From: Alkaliphilus metalliredigens QYMF
GTDB lineage: Bacteria; Bacillota; Clostridia; Peptostreptococcales; Natronincolaceae
DNA length: 64,000 bases
Assembly (NCBI RefSeq): GCF_000016985.1
Contig: NC_009633.1
Span: 806,001 to 870,000, forward strand
Reading direction: 5' to 3'
The notes below the pieces were generated by a model, which was not told where the DNA came from, ran no database searches, and worked only from the letters and a program-made list of their open reading frames with translations. Positions within the stretch are counted from its first letter, which is position 1; every line of letters begins with the position of its first letter. The position numbers and the translations under genes are program-made. This document shows, in pieces, positions 26,788-35,976 of the stretch.

Positions 26788-27078
26788 ATGGTAAAGAAAA
26801 TAAAGGGAAAACAAGCGATTGCCTTGCAATACGATGTTGAACGAGACCATGCCCCTAGAATTACCGCTGCTGGACAGGGAATGATGGCTGAGCGGATACT
26901 GGAGAGGGCAGAGGAAAATGATGTTGCCATCTATCATGATGAGAGGCTGGTGAAGGAATTGATTGAATTTAAAGTGGGAACTGAGATTCCTACGGAGCTC
27001 TATGAGGTTGTTGCCCAGGTGTTGGTCTTTATTGAAAATGTAGATCAAAAGAAGGGCGCTCAAGGAAAAGATAAATAG
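26788..27078 (+). CDS. FlhB C-terminal domain homologue (FlhX-like)
   Basis: 96 residues, no membrane segment. It matches the cytoplasmic domain of FlhB/YscU: ALQYDVERDHAPRITAAGQG, then AERILERAEENDVAIYHD and IPTELYEVVAQVLVFI. The NPTH autocleavage motif that should precede ALQYD is absent; the protein begins just after that point. The start has AGAGGTGAGG upstream and lies 11 bp after the FliK-like gene, so they are co-transcribed. Comparable short proteins can substitute for the cleaved FlhB fragment. A partner of the upstream protein is likely. Confidence 0.85.
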   Translation: MVKKIKGKQAIALQYDVERDHAPRITAAGQGMMAERILERAEENDVAIYHDERLVKELIEFKVGTEIPTELYEVVAQVLVFIENVDQKKGAQGKDK

Positions 27079-27092
27079 CTGATAAATCATCC

Positions 27093-27120
27093 TAAAGAAA
27101 ATGCTTTAAGTAGACGATAT
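27093..27120 (+). promoter_or_regulatory. Sigma-D-like promoter for flagellin
   Basis: TAAA at 27093-27096, 16 nt, then GACGATAT at 27113-27120, 28 bp before the flagellin start. The context makes this the best-supported of the set. Confidence 0.75.
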
Positions 27121-27148
27121 AGTATATGAAGAAGAGGGGGACGAACAA

Positions 27149-28027
27149 ATGAGAATTAACAATAACATTCCGGCGCTTAGTGCCCATAGATTATTATCTA
27201 GAAATTCAGAGTTGAGCTCCAAAACATTGGAAAGGCTTTCTTCAGGAAAGCGAATTAACCGAGCATCTGATGATGCGGCAGGGATGGCGATTTCAGAAAA
27301 GATGCGCTCTCAAATTAAAGGTCTACGAATGGCCTCTAAAAATGCATTAGATGGCATTTCATTGATTCAAACCGCAGAGGGAGCCATGAATGAAATCCAC
27401 TCCATGCTACAAAGAATGCGGGAGCTGGCTGTTCAAGGTGCCAATGGGATTTATGATGGGGATGACGTGAGTGCAATTAAAAATGAAATGAATGAATTAG
27501 TTGAAGAAATTGAAAGTATTTCAGAAAATACGAAGTTTAATGATAAAGCGATATTAAAGCATGAAGAAGATGCAGATTCACCAAAGAATAAAGTCCAATT
27601 ACAAATTGGTGCAAATGAAGGTGAAGTGATGATATTTGACATACCGAATATGACAATTGGAATATTAGAGATAAGAATGGAAGCCGAACTGGATGAAAAT
27701 GATGTAGAAATTGAAGATAGCATTAAGATAAAATTTACTAATAACGAAGAAGCCGCCAAAGCCATTACAACCATTGAATCTGCCATTAAAATGGTATCAG
27801 ATGAACGCTCTAAACTTGGTGCCTTCCAAAATCGATTAGAGCATACGATTTCTAATGTAGACAACACAGCTGAAAATCTAACGGCGGCTATGTCACGAAT
27901 TGAAGATCTGGATATGGCCCTAGAGATGTCTGAGTTTACAAAGCTAAACATCTTAATTCAATCAGGAACAGCCATGTTAGCCCAAGCCAACCAAAGACCA
28001 CAGTCAATTCTACAACTACTAGGATAG
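27149..28027 (+). CDS. Flagellin
   Basis: 292 residues. The N-terminal D0/D1 region starts [16 protein letters not shown] and includes [20 protein letters not shown]. The C-terminal half ends with [19 protein letters not shown] and SILQLLG. The central variable part (~145-215) is short and acidic. It is the filament subunit, exported without a signal peptide. GAGGGGG precedes the ATG. A dedicated sigma-D-like promoter and a downstream FliS paralogue fit a late flagellar gene. Only one flagellin is in the window. Confidence 0.96.
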   Translation: MRINNNIPALSAHRLLSRNSELSSKTLERLSSGKRINRASDDAAGMAISEKMRSQIKGLRMASKNALDGISLIQTAEGAMNEIHSMLQRMRELAVQGANGIYDGDDVSAIKNEMNELVEEIESISENTKFNDKAILKHEEDADSPKNKVQLQIGANEGEVMIFDIPNMTIGILEIRMEAELDENDVEIEDSIKIKFTNNEEAAKAITTIESAIKMVSDERSKLGAFQNRLEHTISNVDNTAENLTAAMSRIEDLDMALEMSEFTKLNILIQSGTAMLAQANQRPQSILQLLG

Positions 28028-28053
28028 TGGGAGAAGATAGAGGTGTATAAAAA

Positions 28054-28533
28054 ATGATTGAAAAACAATATTTAGCCAACCGAGTTGCCACTGCTAATGA
28101 TGTTCAGCTCATTGTGATTGTATACGAAGGATTACTAGAAGAGCTATTGGCCGGGGCCAGTGCCGCAGAGACTCAGGACAATCAAAAACTACGAATACAT
28201 ACAGAAAAGAGCCGTGAAATTTTAGCTGAGTTGTTGACGACCCTACAGGGGGATTCTGAGGTTGCCGCTGAACTACGGAAATTATATCTTTATATAAATC
28301 AATTGATTACCCAAGGGGTCAATCATCAGGAAAAAAGCTATTTTCAGCAGGCAATTCAGGTGCTGTCACCTCTTTATGAAGGCTGGCAGCAGTTAGCAGA
28401 GCCGGGTGTCCAAGAAGTTGATGAAATAAAACAAGAAAAGGGTCCTGCCATCGTATCGGGTATGACCTATGGAAAAGGACAATTAATGGATTATGTAGTG
28501 AATGATGAAACCAACCGGTGGAAAAAAGGATAG
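28054..28533 (+). CDS. Second FliS-like chaperone
   Basis: 159 residues. The first ~125 (YLANRVATANDVQLIVIVYE, then GLLEELLAGAS) align with FliS. A ~30-residue C-terminal tail (VSGMTYGKGQLMDYVVND) is an addition not found in fliS at 15542. It lies 26 bp after flagellin and probably shares its transcript. It may be a flagellin-dedicated chaperone while the other FliS serves the cap operon, or it may be regulatory. A terminator follows. Confidence 0.8.
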   Translation: MIEKQYLANRVATANDVQLIVIVYEGLLEELLAGASAAETQDNQKLRIHTEKSREILAELLTTLQGDSEVAAELRKLYLYINQLITQGVNHQEKSYFQQAIQVLSPLYEGWQQLAEPGVQEVDEIKQEKGPAIVSGMTYGKGQLMDYVVNDETNRWKKG

Positions 28534-28549
28534 AATATCGAAGATTTTA

Positions 28550-28588
28550 AAGCTATTTAGTGAATTTTGCTAAATAGCTTACTTTTTT
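28550..28588 (+). terminator. Terminator of flagellin-FliS2 unit
   Basis: An 11-bp perfect stem (AAGCTATTTAG / CTAAATAGCTT) with a 9-nt loop, then TTTTTT. Confidence 0.85.
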
Positions 28589-28682
28589 GGGGATAAGTAT
28601 ATGAGGGGTCTCATATTGAGGAAATAGAATCATGCAAAAAATAATAGAATGTGTTAAAATTCTATTATGGAGGGAAGAGAAA

Positions 28683-30578
28683 ATGAACTTATATCCAATT
28701 AATCAGTATCGTGAAATGAAGGAGATGACTTTATTTATAATCTTGACCTTTACTAAAATCTCAGTTTTACATTATTTTATGGACTTAGACCGTGGATTAT
28801 TTTTGGTGAGCCTGCAAAATCTTTTGCTTATTTTTTTCATTTATGGAATGGTAGCCTTATCTAGTTCGAGCAGACGTAGAAAAATATATTGGTATGTCAA
28901 TTTCCTATTGTCATCGTTGTTTTTCATTGATGCAATGTACTATAGTCACTTTTATACATTAGTACCAGTACACAGTATTTATCAATTAGGACAATTGGGG
29001 CCTGTTTCCGCAAGTATCACTTCTTTAGTCAAACCCTATTACTTCTTGTTTTTTATCGACATCATTGGTATTTACATGGTGGATCGTCGCAAAGAAAAAG
29101 TACCATCCTTGAAATGGTCGAAAAAGCAAAGGATTGCCCTGGGTACCTCTGTTTTGATCAGTCTTCTTGCTGTTCTAGGTTTGAACTTCAGAATGGCAGA
29201 GGCAACCAATGGATTTTACACACCCCATAGCCTGGGTGTTATTAATTATCACCTTTATGATGGATTTAATTCATTTAGAAGAAATACATTAGATATAGTC
29301 AGGGCCAAGGGCGTCATTAAGCAGATTGAACAACAAGTGGTGGCGGAAGCCTCAAGTCCCAAAGGATTTAGACTAGCCCAAGGAAGAAATGTTTTTGTTA
29401 TTCAAGCGGAGTCTGTTCAGAACTTTGTAATCAATGAAAGTATTAATGGACAACAAATGACCCCGGTGATGAATGAATTGATACAAAATGACAGTATTTA
29501 CTTTAGTCGATATTATGAGCAGGTAGGATGGGGAAACACATCCGATGCAGAATTTATCTCCCATAATGGATTTTATCCTTCTACTAAAAGCTTTAGTTAC
29601 CGAGCTTATGAAGAGAATGAATTTATCACATTGCCTAGTATGTTAAAGGACAGAGGATATGAGACTATTGCCTTTCATGGAAATGACGGAGATTTTTGGA
29701 ACAGGGAGAACATCTATCCTTCCCAGGGGCTCGATGAATTCATTAGTCTAGAAGATTTTAGTGAAGATGAGATGATTGGAATTGGACTGAGTGATGGTGA
29801 AATGTTTAGACAATCATTACCCTATTTAAAGGGACGAGACAATCCTTTTTACTCCTTCTATATTACATTGACCTCCCACCATCCCTTTACCATGGAAGGA
29901 CTTCAGGATCAGCAATATGAAGGATTAAATGTAGGTGCAGCCTATGAAGGTATGGTGCTGGAGGCTTATTTAGAAACGGTACATTATTTAGACTACGAAA
30001 TAGGTAAATTTATTGAAATGCTCAAGGAAGCTGATTTATATGAGAATTCTATCATCGTCATCCATGGGGATCATCAGGGGTTAGATATGCGTAATGAAGA
30101 AGCCAATGAACAACTGACTGACTTCCTAAATCGACCCTATGAAGAAAAAGATATGTTTAACGTTCCTTTTATTGTTCATATTCCAAATGGTGGTATGCAG
30201 GAGGAAGTGACAACCGCCGGTGGACAAATCGATTTTTTTCCTACCATGGCCAATCTATTAGGAGTAGAAACTGAAATTCAAACATTGGGAAAGGATTTAC
30301 TCAACATTACAGATGGATTTGTTGCTAAGCAAGTCCATGTGTCGAGAGGTTCCTTTATTGACAATGAAAAGATATTTATTATGTCCAATGACGGTCTATT
30401 TGAAAATAGTCGAGCATGGATGATCGAAACTGGTGAGTCTGTGGATTTAGAAGCATGTCGTGAAGGATATGAAAGAGCCATTGCTGAAATTGAGTTTTCT
30501 GAATATGTGATGCAAAACAATTTAATTCCACTGATTCGGGAAAAAGGATTACCATATGTACTTCAGCATCAGCCATAG
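28683..30578 (+). CDS. LTA synthase family sulfatase-fold membrane enzyme
   Basis: 631 residues from ATG 28683, which has GGAGGGAAGAG upstream; an earlier in-frame ATG (28632) lacks one. Five membrane helices span the first ~180 residues, followed by an extracellular sulfatase-like domain. The probable catalytic Thr lies in GNTSDAEFISHNGFYP, as in LtaS, and AFHGNDGDFWNR and IVIHGDHQG carry metal and active-site residues. LtaS-type enzymes polymerise glycerol phosphate onto lipid anchors. The gene stands alone. It could make lipoteichoic acid or modify another glycolipid. Confidence 0.9.
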   Translation: MNLYPINQYREMKEMTLFIILTFTKISVLHYFMDLDRGLFLVSLQNLLLIFFIYGMVALSSSSRRRKIYWYVNFLLSSLFFIDAMYYSHFYTLVPVHSIYQLGQLGPVSASITSLVKPYYFLFFIDIIGIYMVDRRKEKVPSLKWSKKQRIALGTSVLISLLAVLGLNFRMAEATNGFYTPHSLGVINYHLYDGFNSFRRNTLDIVRAKGVIKQIEQQVVAEASSPKGFRLAQGRNVFVIQAESVQNFVINESINGQQMTPVMNELIQNDSIYFSRYYEQVGWGNTSDAEFISHNGFYPSTKSFSYRAYEENEFITLPSMLKDRGYETIAFHGNDGDFWNRENIYPSQGLDEFISLEDFSEDEMIGIGLSDGEMFRQSLPYLKGRDNPFYSFYITLTSHHPFTMEGLQDQQYEGLNVGAAYEGMVLEAYLETVHYLDYEIGKFIEMLKEADLYENSIIVIHGDHQGLDMRNEEANEQLTDFLNRPYEEKDMFNVPFIVHIPNGGMQEEVTTAGGQIDFFPTMANLLGVETEIQTLGKDLLNITDGFVAKQVHVSRGSFIDNEKIFIMSNDGLFENSRAWMIETGESVDLEACREGYERAIAEIEFSEYVMQNNLIPLIREKGLPYVLQHQP

Positions 30579-30669
30579 CCAGTGTATGACAGACTAGATT
30601 TGAAATTTTTCAACAGATATGTTACCATAGAGATTATTCAAATAAAGCAAAAAAGAAGGGAGTTTTTCT

Positions 30670-31371
30670 GTGTTTACTAAAAAGAGTTTACTATTTATTG
30701 TTGTAGGGTTGATAGCGCTCCTAGTCATTGGATGTGCCTCAGAAGGAGAAAATTTGTCACAAGATCAAGGTGAAGTGGTGGCTACTGTCAATGGTGCAAG
30801 TATTACCCGAGAGGTATTTGAAAACACTGTTGAAAGAACAAAGTTAAACTATCAGCAGCAAGGTATTGAGTTTGAAGGAGAAGAAGGAGAAGCAATGCTA
30901 GTGCAGGTTAGAGAACAAGCACTAAACAGTCTACTTCAAGAGGAAGTATTACTTCAGGAAGCAAAGGAAAAAGGGTATGATGTTTCAGAGGAAGCGATAG
31001 AAACAGAATTAGAAAGTATGAAGGGACAATTCGAATCAGAAGAAGAGTTTGAAGCAGCCCTAGAATTTAACCAGTTTACAGAGGATGACCTTAGAAATAT
31101 GTTAGCCAGCGAAATGGCAATTGAACAATTTTTACAAAATGAGTTAGAAGAGGCTCCTGCATCCGATGAAGAGGCACAGGAACTGTACGATCAATATGCA
31201 GCACAAATGAAAGAAATTGCAGAAGAAACTGGAGAAACTGAAGAAATGCCAGCATTTGAAGAGGTCAAAGAACAACTAAAGATGCAAATTGCTCAAGAAA
31301 ACCAACAAGAACTGATGGCTCAATTAATTGATGGATTAATGGAACAAAGTGAAATTGAAATATTCCTGTAA
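30670..31371 (+). CDS. SurA_N-domain lipoprotein chaperone
   Basis: 233 residues, GTG start with AAGGGAG upstream. A signal peptide ends in VIGC (Cys22), so it is probably lipid-anchored outside the membrane. VVATVNGASITREVFENTV is the SurA N-terminal domain; a helical segment full of Glu follows. No parvulin-type peptidyl-prolyl isomerase domain is visible, unlike PrsA. It may be a folding chaperone for exported proteins, without isomerase activity. It is monocistronic, with a terminator. Confidence 0.82.
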   Translation: MFTKKSLLFIVVGLIALLVIGCASEGENLSQDQGEVVATVNGASITREVFENTVERTKLNYQQQGIEFEGEEGEAMLVQVREQALNSLLQEEVLLQEAKEKGYDVSEEAIETELESMKGQFESEEEFEAALEFNQFTEDDLRNMLASEMAIEQFLQNELEEAPASDEEAQELYDQYAAQMKEIAEETGETEEMPAFEEVKEQLKMQIAQENQQELMAQLIDGLMEQSEIEIFL

Positions 31372-31375
31372 GATC

Positions 31376-31410
31376 AAAAGCTAGTGTCCAAGGATACTAG
31401 CTTTTTTTTT
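31376..31410 (+). terminator. Terminator after SurA_N lipoprotein gene
   Basis: AAAAGCTAGT and ACTAGCTTTT pair around a short loop, followed by a long T-run. Confidence 0.88.
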
Positions 31411-31480
31411 CGTCTATACTCTTCAAGAGACAATCATGTTATAATATCGTTATTGTAGAAAGACATTAGGAGGAATTAAA

Positions 31481-33667
31481 ATGGATATCAATAAACAACT
31501 GATGCAAGAGTTTCAATTGAAGCCTTTTCAGGTCAATAATACACTGCAATTGATAGATGAAGGAAATACCATTCCCTTTATTGCCAGATACAGAAAAGAA
31601 CAAACCGGGGAATTAAGTGATGAAGTCTTACGAGATTTATATGACAGACTGATTTATTTAAGGAATTTAGAATCACGTAAAGGCGAAGTGCTTCGATTGA
31701 TTGAGGAGCAGGGAAAATTAACGGAAGAATTAAAACTGGAAATAACCAAGGCCACCGTCATGCAAAAGGTTGAGGACTTATATAGACCCTATAAGCAAAA
31801 AAGAAGAACACGGGCCACAATGGCCAAGGAAAAGGGACTTGAGCCATTGGCTGAACAAATCTTAAAACAAGAAACCCTGCAGGGAACCATTGAAGCCCTG
31901 GCTGAGACATTTATAAATGAGGAACTAGAAGTACATACCATTGAAGATGCCATTAACGGAGCAAAGGACATTATCGCTGAAGTCATATCTGATAATGCCC
32001 AATATAGAGAGCGTACTCGGAATATGAGTTTAAGAAAGTCAATCATCAGCAGTGAGGCAGTGGATCCAGAGGAAGAAACCGTGTATGAGAAGTATTATGA
32101 CTATAAAGAGTCTGTTGCTAAAATTGCAAATCATAGAATTCTAGCGGTTAACAGGGGAGAAAAAGAGAAGAAACTCAAGGTAAAAATGCTAAGTCCAGAT
32201 GAGGAAATCATCGCCTATCTAAAAGATCAAGTAATCGTCAATACCAAGGCTGTCACTGTATTGTTACTTCAAGAAACCATAGAGGATGCATACAAACGAT
32301 TGATAAGTCCGTCAATCGAGCGGGAAGTTAGAAACATATTAACTGAGCGGGCAGAAGAAGAAGCCATTAAGGTGTTTGGTAAAAATACAAAACCACTACT
32401 TTTAATTGCGCCGGTTAAAAATGTCAGGGTACTAGCCATTGATCCAAGCTTTCGAACTGGATGTAAAATTGCAGTCTTAGATGAGACGGGAAAGCTATTG
32501 GATTATACCACCATCTATCCCAATGCACCTCAAAACAAGGTTGAGGAGTCTAAAAAAGTACTAAAGGAATTAATCGAACAATACAACATAAATATCATTC
32601 CCATCGGAAATGGGACCGCATCAAGAGAAACAGAGTTTCTTGTGGCTGAATTATTGAAAGAGATTGATCATAAAGTATATTATACAATTGTCAGTGAGGC
32701 AGGGGCATCTGTTTATTCAGCATCTAAGATAGCAACAGAGGAATATCCAGATATTAATGTGTCCATAAGAGGGGCTATCTCCATTGGGCGGAGACTCCAG
32801 GATCCCTTAGCAGAACTGGTAAAAATTGATCCTAAGAGTATCGGGGTGGGACAATATCAGCATGATCTAAATCAAGGAAAATTAGGAGAATCCTTAAAGA
32901 ACGTCGTTGAAGATTGTGTAAACAGTGTGGGGGTAGACCTGAATACTGCAACACCGGCATTACTACAATATGTGGCGGGAATTTCTTCTACAGTTGCGAA
33001 AAATGTTGTGGAATATAGAGAAGAAAATGGCAGGTTTCAAAATAGAAAGCAGTTAAAAAAGGTGAAGCGATTAGGGGACAAAGTATTTGAACAATGTGCA
33101 GGCTTTTTAAGAATTGATGGCGGAGAGAATCCATTGGATAACACTGCTGTTCATCCTGAATCCTACAAAACCACAATGAAATTAATTGAAAAACTCGGCT
33201 ATACTAAAGAGGATATAGAACAAGGAAAGCTTAGAAACATTGAGGAAAAAGTACTGCAGTATGGAGAAAAGCAATCTCAAAAATTAGAGGATAAAGTAAT
33301 GGAAATTGCAGGAGAATTAGAGGTGGGACATCTTACATTAAAGGATATTATGCAGGAGGTCAAAAAGCCCGGTAGAGATCCACGAGAAGAAATGCCTATG
33401 CCTATTTTTAGAAGCGATGTACTAAAGATGGAGGATCTGAAGCTAGACATGGTGATGACTGGAACAGTGAGAAATGTGGTTGACTTTGGTGCTTTTGTGG
33501 ATATTGGAGTCAAGCAGGATGGCCTTGTACATGTTTCCCAGCTCAGCAATAAATTTGTCAAAAATCCAATGGATGTGGTTTCAGTGGGAGACGAGGTTGA
33601 GGTTAAAATTATTGGCATAGACGTAGAAAGAGGAAAGGTTTCCTTGAGTATGAAATTTGATAAATAA
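31481..33667 (+). CDS. Tex family RNA-binding transcription accessory protein
   Basis: 728 residues, typical of Tex/YdcI. It starts with an N-terminal helical domain, then a YqgF-like RNase H fold (VLAIDPSFRTGCKIAVLDETG), helix-hairpin-helix motifs (ALLQYVAGISSTVAKNVVEY) and a C-terminal S1 domain (VMTGTVRNVVDFGAFVDIGV near residue 650). It is thought to bind RNA and affect transcription or RNA stability. AGGAGG lies upstream of the ATG. The next gene follows by 50 bp with no terminator, so some read-through is possible. Confidence 0.96.
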   Translation: MDINKQLMQEFQLKPFQVNNTLQLIDEGNTIPFIARYRKEQTGELSDEVLRDLYDRLIYLRNLESRKGEVLRLIEEQGKLTEELKLEITKATVMQKVEDLYRPYKQKRRTRATMAKEKGLEPLAEQILKQETLQGTIEALAETFINEELEVHTIEDAINGAKDIIAEVISDNAQYRERTRNMSLRKSIISSEAVDPEEETVYEKYYDYKESVAKIANHRILAVNRGEKEKKLKVKMLSPDEEIIAYLKDQVIVNTKAVTVLLLQETIEDAYKRLISPSIEREVRNILTERAEEEAIKVFGKNTKPLLLIAPVKNVRVLAIDPSFRTGCKIAVLDETGKLLDYTTIYPNAPQNKVEESKKVLKELIEQYNINIIPIGNGTASRETEFLVAELLKEIDHKVYYTIVSEAGASVYSASKIATEEYPDINVSIRGAISIGRRLQDPLAELVKIDPKSIGVGQYQHDLNQGKLGESLKNVVEDCVNSVGVDLNTATPALLQYVAGISSTVAKNVVEYREENGRFQNRKQLKKVKRLGDKVFEQCAGFLRIDGGENPLDNTAVHPESYKTTMKLIEKLGYTKEDIEQGKLRNIEEKVLQYGEKQSQKLEDKVMEIAGELEVGHLTLKDIMQEVKKPGRDPREEMPMPIFRSDVLKMEDLKLDMVMTGTVRNVVDFGAFVDIGVKQDGLVHVSQLSNKFVKNPMDVVSVGDEVEVKIIGIDVERGKVSLSMKFDK

Positions 33668-33717
33668 TTGAGGAAATTGTATATTCAGAGTTTGAGTTGT
33701 GAGGAGGGGTCATCGAT

Positions 33718-35022
33718 ATGACTCAGGCAGAAAAAGTGAAAAAATTAGAGCGCTATCGATGGGTTGTTTGGGGCATATTGGTTGTTGCTTATGTGATTGT
33801 GTTTTTCCACCGATTGGCATTGGGTGTGGTGAGGCAAGATCTGGTAGATACCTTTAACATTACAGGAACAACTTTTGCAAATTTGGGGTCAATGTACTTT
33901 TATCCCTATATGTTTATGCAAATTCCAGCGGGTATTTTAGCGGACTCCCTAGGGGCCAGGAAAACTGTTACCTATGGGACCCTGTTGGCTGGTCTTGGGT
34001 CCATTATTTTTGGTTTGGCCCCAAGTATCCTATGGGCCTTTGTAGGAAGATTACTGGTTGGGTTGGGTGTTTCAGTGGTCTTTATTGCCATATTAAAAAT
34101 TCAATCTCAATGGTTTAAGGAAAGTGAATTTGGAACGATGTCTGGAATGACATCCTTTGTGGGCAATTTAGGGGGTGTGATGGCCCAAACTCCCTTAGCA
34201 CTGGTTGTGGCTGCTTTCACATGGAGGACAACATTTGTGGGAATTGGTTTGATTAGTTTAGTGGTTGCATTTCTTTGTTATTGGGTTGTGAGGAACACAC
34301 CAGAAGAAATGGGACTTCCCTCTATTGCAGAGATCGAAGGAAAAGAAAGACCAAGTCAAGCACCACAAAGGCCCCCTATTGGAGAGAGCTTAGTGAGAGT
34401 GTTGACAAATCCCAGAACATGGCCAAGTTTTTTTATGTTCACAGGATTTTTTGGGGCATTCATTTCTTTGACTGGCGCTTGGGGACAAAGCTATTTAATA
34501 GAGGTTTATGACCTGCCTAGTACAGTAGCCCCTAACTACTTAATGGCTGCAACACTGGGTTTAGCAATAGGGAGCTTTGCTATTGGGAAAATTTCTGATG
34601 TCATGAAGAGACGTAAATTACCGATGATTGTCTTTGGGGCAATCTATACAATAACCTGGGGTATTCTTGTTTTTGTTAATGGAGGAAAACCCCCTATTGC
34701 CATGCTGTACCCTCTTTTCTTTGTGATGGGCTTTACTTGTTCTGCTTTTGTCTTAAGCTGGGCATGTGGGAAAGAAGTGAATCATCCCAGTATAGCTGGA
34801 ATCTCCACATCTGTTGTTAATATTGGCGGATTTTTAGGATCAGCCATTTTACCTCCTATATTAGGGCGGGTTTTCGATGCTTATGGAGGCGTTTTAGAAC
34901 CAACAGCATTGTTTCAGAGAGCCTTTATGTACTGTTTTGCCTTTGTAGCTGTAAGTTTTCTGTTTGCATTTTTGGTGAAAGAGACCCATTGTCGAAATAT
35001 ATACATTGAAAAAAAAGCGTAA
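33718..35022 (+). CDS. Major facilitator superfamily transporter
   Basis: 434 residues with 12 predicted membrane helices. The loop between helices 2 and 3 (GILADSLGARKTVTYG) is the MFS G-x-x-x-D-x-x-G-x-R/K signature, and GKISDVMKRRKLPM is the corresponding repeat in the second half. The long N-terminal charged segment and overall pattern suit the anion/organic acid or nitrate-type branch, but the substrate cannot be read. GAGGAGGGG precedes the ATG. It may be transcribed from tex or its own promoter. Confidence 0.88.
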   Translation: MTQAEKVKKLERYRWVVWGILVVAYVIVFFHRLALGVVRQDLVDTFNITGTTFANLGSMYFYPYMFMQIPAGILADSLGARKTVTYGTLLAGLGSIIFGLAPSILWAFVGRLLVGLGVSVVFIAILKIQSQWFKESEFGTMSGMTSFVGNLGGVMAQTPLALVVAAFTWRTTFVGIGLISLVVAFLCYWVVRNTPEEMGLPSIAEIEGKERPSQAPQRPPIGESLVRVLTNPRTWPSFFMFTGFFGAFISLTGAWGQSYLIEVYDLPSTVAPNYLMAATLGLAIGSFAIGKISDVMKRRKLPMIVFGAIYTITWGILVFVNGGKPPIAMLYPLFFVMGFTCSAFVLSWACGKEVNHPSIAGISTSVVNIGGFLGSAILPPILGRVFDAYGGVLEPTALFQRAFMYCFAFVAVSFLFAFLVKETHCRNIYIEKKA

Positions 35023-35120
35023 AGTAATTTTTTGCTTTTAAAATAAAGGAATTTTATTCCTAATGATAGAATAGAAAAAGAGAGAGAAAAATTTTATGAA
35101 GAGTAAAAGGAGAACAAGGA

Positions 35121-35615
35121 ATGGAGACAATGCCTCTTAATGCTATCCTTTTAGGGCTGATCCCCGAGGCCTTATTGTTAATTTATTTGGGGTTAATCTT
35201 AATAGGAGTTCGTCCAGATATGAAAAAGCTGATTTTTGCAGCCATAGTACAAGGAATTCTTGTGTACTATATTAGAAGGCATACGATGTTTGGTATCCAC
35301 TTATTGTTACAATACGTCACATTAATTTTGTTGATATGGGCTGTGCTAAAGGTACATATTTTAGGGGCTGTGCTTTCTGCTTCAATAGGAGGAGGAATCA
35401 ATATACTTATTCGAGGGCCAATGCTCCTGTTGATTCAAAGTATAACGGGGTTATCTTTAGGAGATATACTTTATAGGCCTTGGTTGCGCATATTTTCTTT
35501 TTATCCCCGCTTTATTATTCTTTCTATAATAATTTATTTATGTGTCAAATATAACTGTACCTTGGAAACGGAAATGAACTTCCTGCCAAAAATTAATGGG
35601 AAGATAAGGAGTTAA
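35121..35615 (+). CDS. Uncharacterised membrane protein
   Basis: 164 residues with about five hydrophobic helices and a short polar C-terminus. It resembles the N-terminal membrane half of some Firmicutes sensor kinases or Agr-type regulators, but no kinase domain follows and I cannot assign a family. AAGGAG precedes the ATG. It lies between the MFS gene and the FMN riboswitch; a regulatory link with either is not evident. Confidence 0.6.
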   Translation: METMPLNAILLGLIPEALLLIYLGLILIGVRPDMKKLIFAAIVQGILVYYIRRHTMFGIHLLLQYVTLILLIWAVLKVHILGAVLSASIGGGINILIRGPMLLLIQSITGLSLGDILYRPWLRIFSFYPRFIILSIIIYLCVKYNCTLETEMNFLPKINGKIRS

Positions 35616-35680
35616 AATGCACATCATACTTGCTTTTTTACAAACAAGAAGGTATAATAATCATAATTAAATAATAAAAT

Positions 35681-35792
35681 CTTCAGGGCAGGGTGAAATT
35701 CCCGACCGGCGGTTAGAGTCCGCGACTCAACATAATGTTGATTGATCTGGTGAAATTCCAGTACCGACAGTAAAGTCTGGATGGAAGAAGAG
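35681..35792 (+). promoter_or_regulatory. FMN riboswitch (RFN element)
   Basis: Hallmark conserved blocks occur in order: CAGGGCAGGGTGAAATTCCC, GACCGGCGGTTAGAGTCCGC, and a final GGTGAAATTCCAGTACCGAC with GTCTGGATGG. FMN binding would terminate or block expression of the riboflavin transporter downstream. Confidence 0.95.
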
Positions 35793-35815
35793 CAAGTTTT
35801 TTGCTATGATTTTTG

Positions 35816-35846
35816 AGCGCCTGAAGTTACTTTAGGCGCTTGTTTG
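35816..35846 (+). terminator. Terminator of FMN riboswitch expression platform
   Basis: AGCGCCT (35816-35822) pairs with AGGCGCT (35834-35840) followed by TTGTTTGT. It sits between the aptamer and ribU. Confidence 0.75.
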
Positions 35847-35928
35847 TGTTCTGGAAAGAATCTTCTAGACTATAATCTTCTTCTTAATGATGCTCCTGAA
35901 CCACAAGAAGCTACTTAGGGTACAAAAA

Positions 35929-35976
35929 ATGAGGAGGCGTTTAAGATTCAAAATACAATCACGACCTTTGGGTTGA
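35929..35976 (+). CDS. Possible 15-codon leader ORF before ribU
   Basis: ATG 35929 opens a 15-codon frame ending at TGA 35974-35976. That stop overlaps the TTG at 35973, allowing translational coupling. The leader's own ribosome site is weak. This is a candidate only; it could equally be a chance frame beside a noncanonical ribU start. Confidence 0.25.
   Translation: MRRRLRFKIQSRPLG

Noticed and set aside
27451-27951. 166-codon minus-strand ORF inside flagellin
   Set aside because: It is an antisense shadow of the flagellin gene with no ribosome site and a low-complexity Ser-rich product.
35010-35041. Terminator after the MFS gene
   Set aside because: Only a weak A/T stem (AAAAGC / GCTTTT) with a long loop; not convincing.
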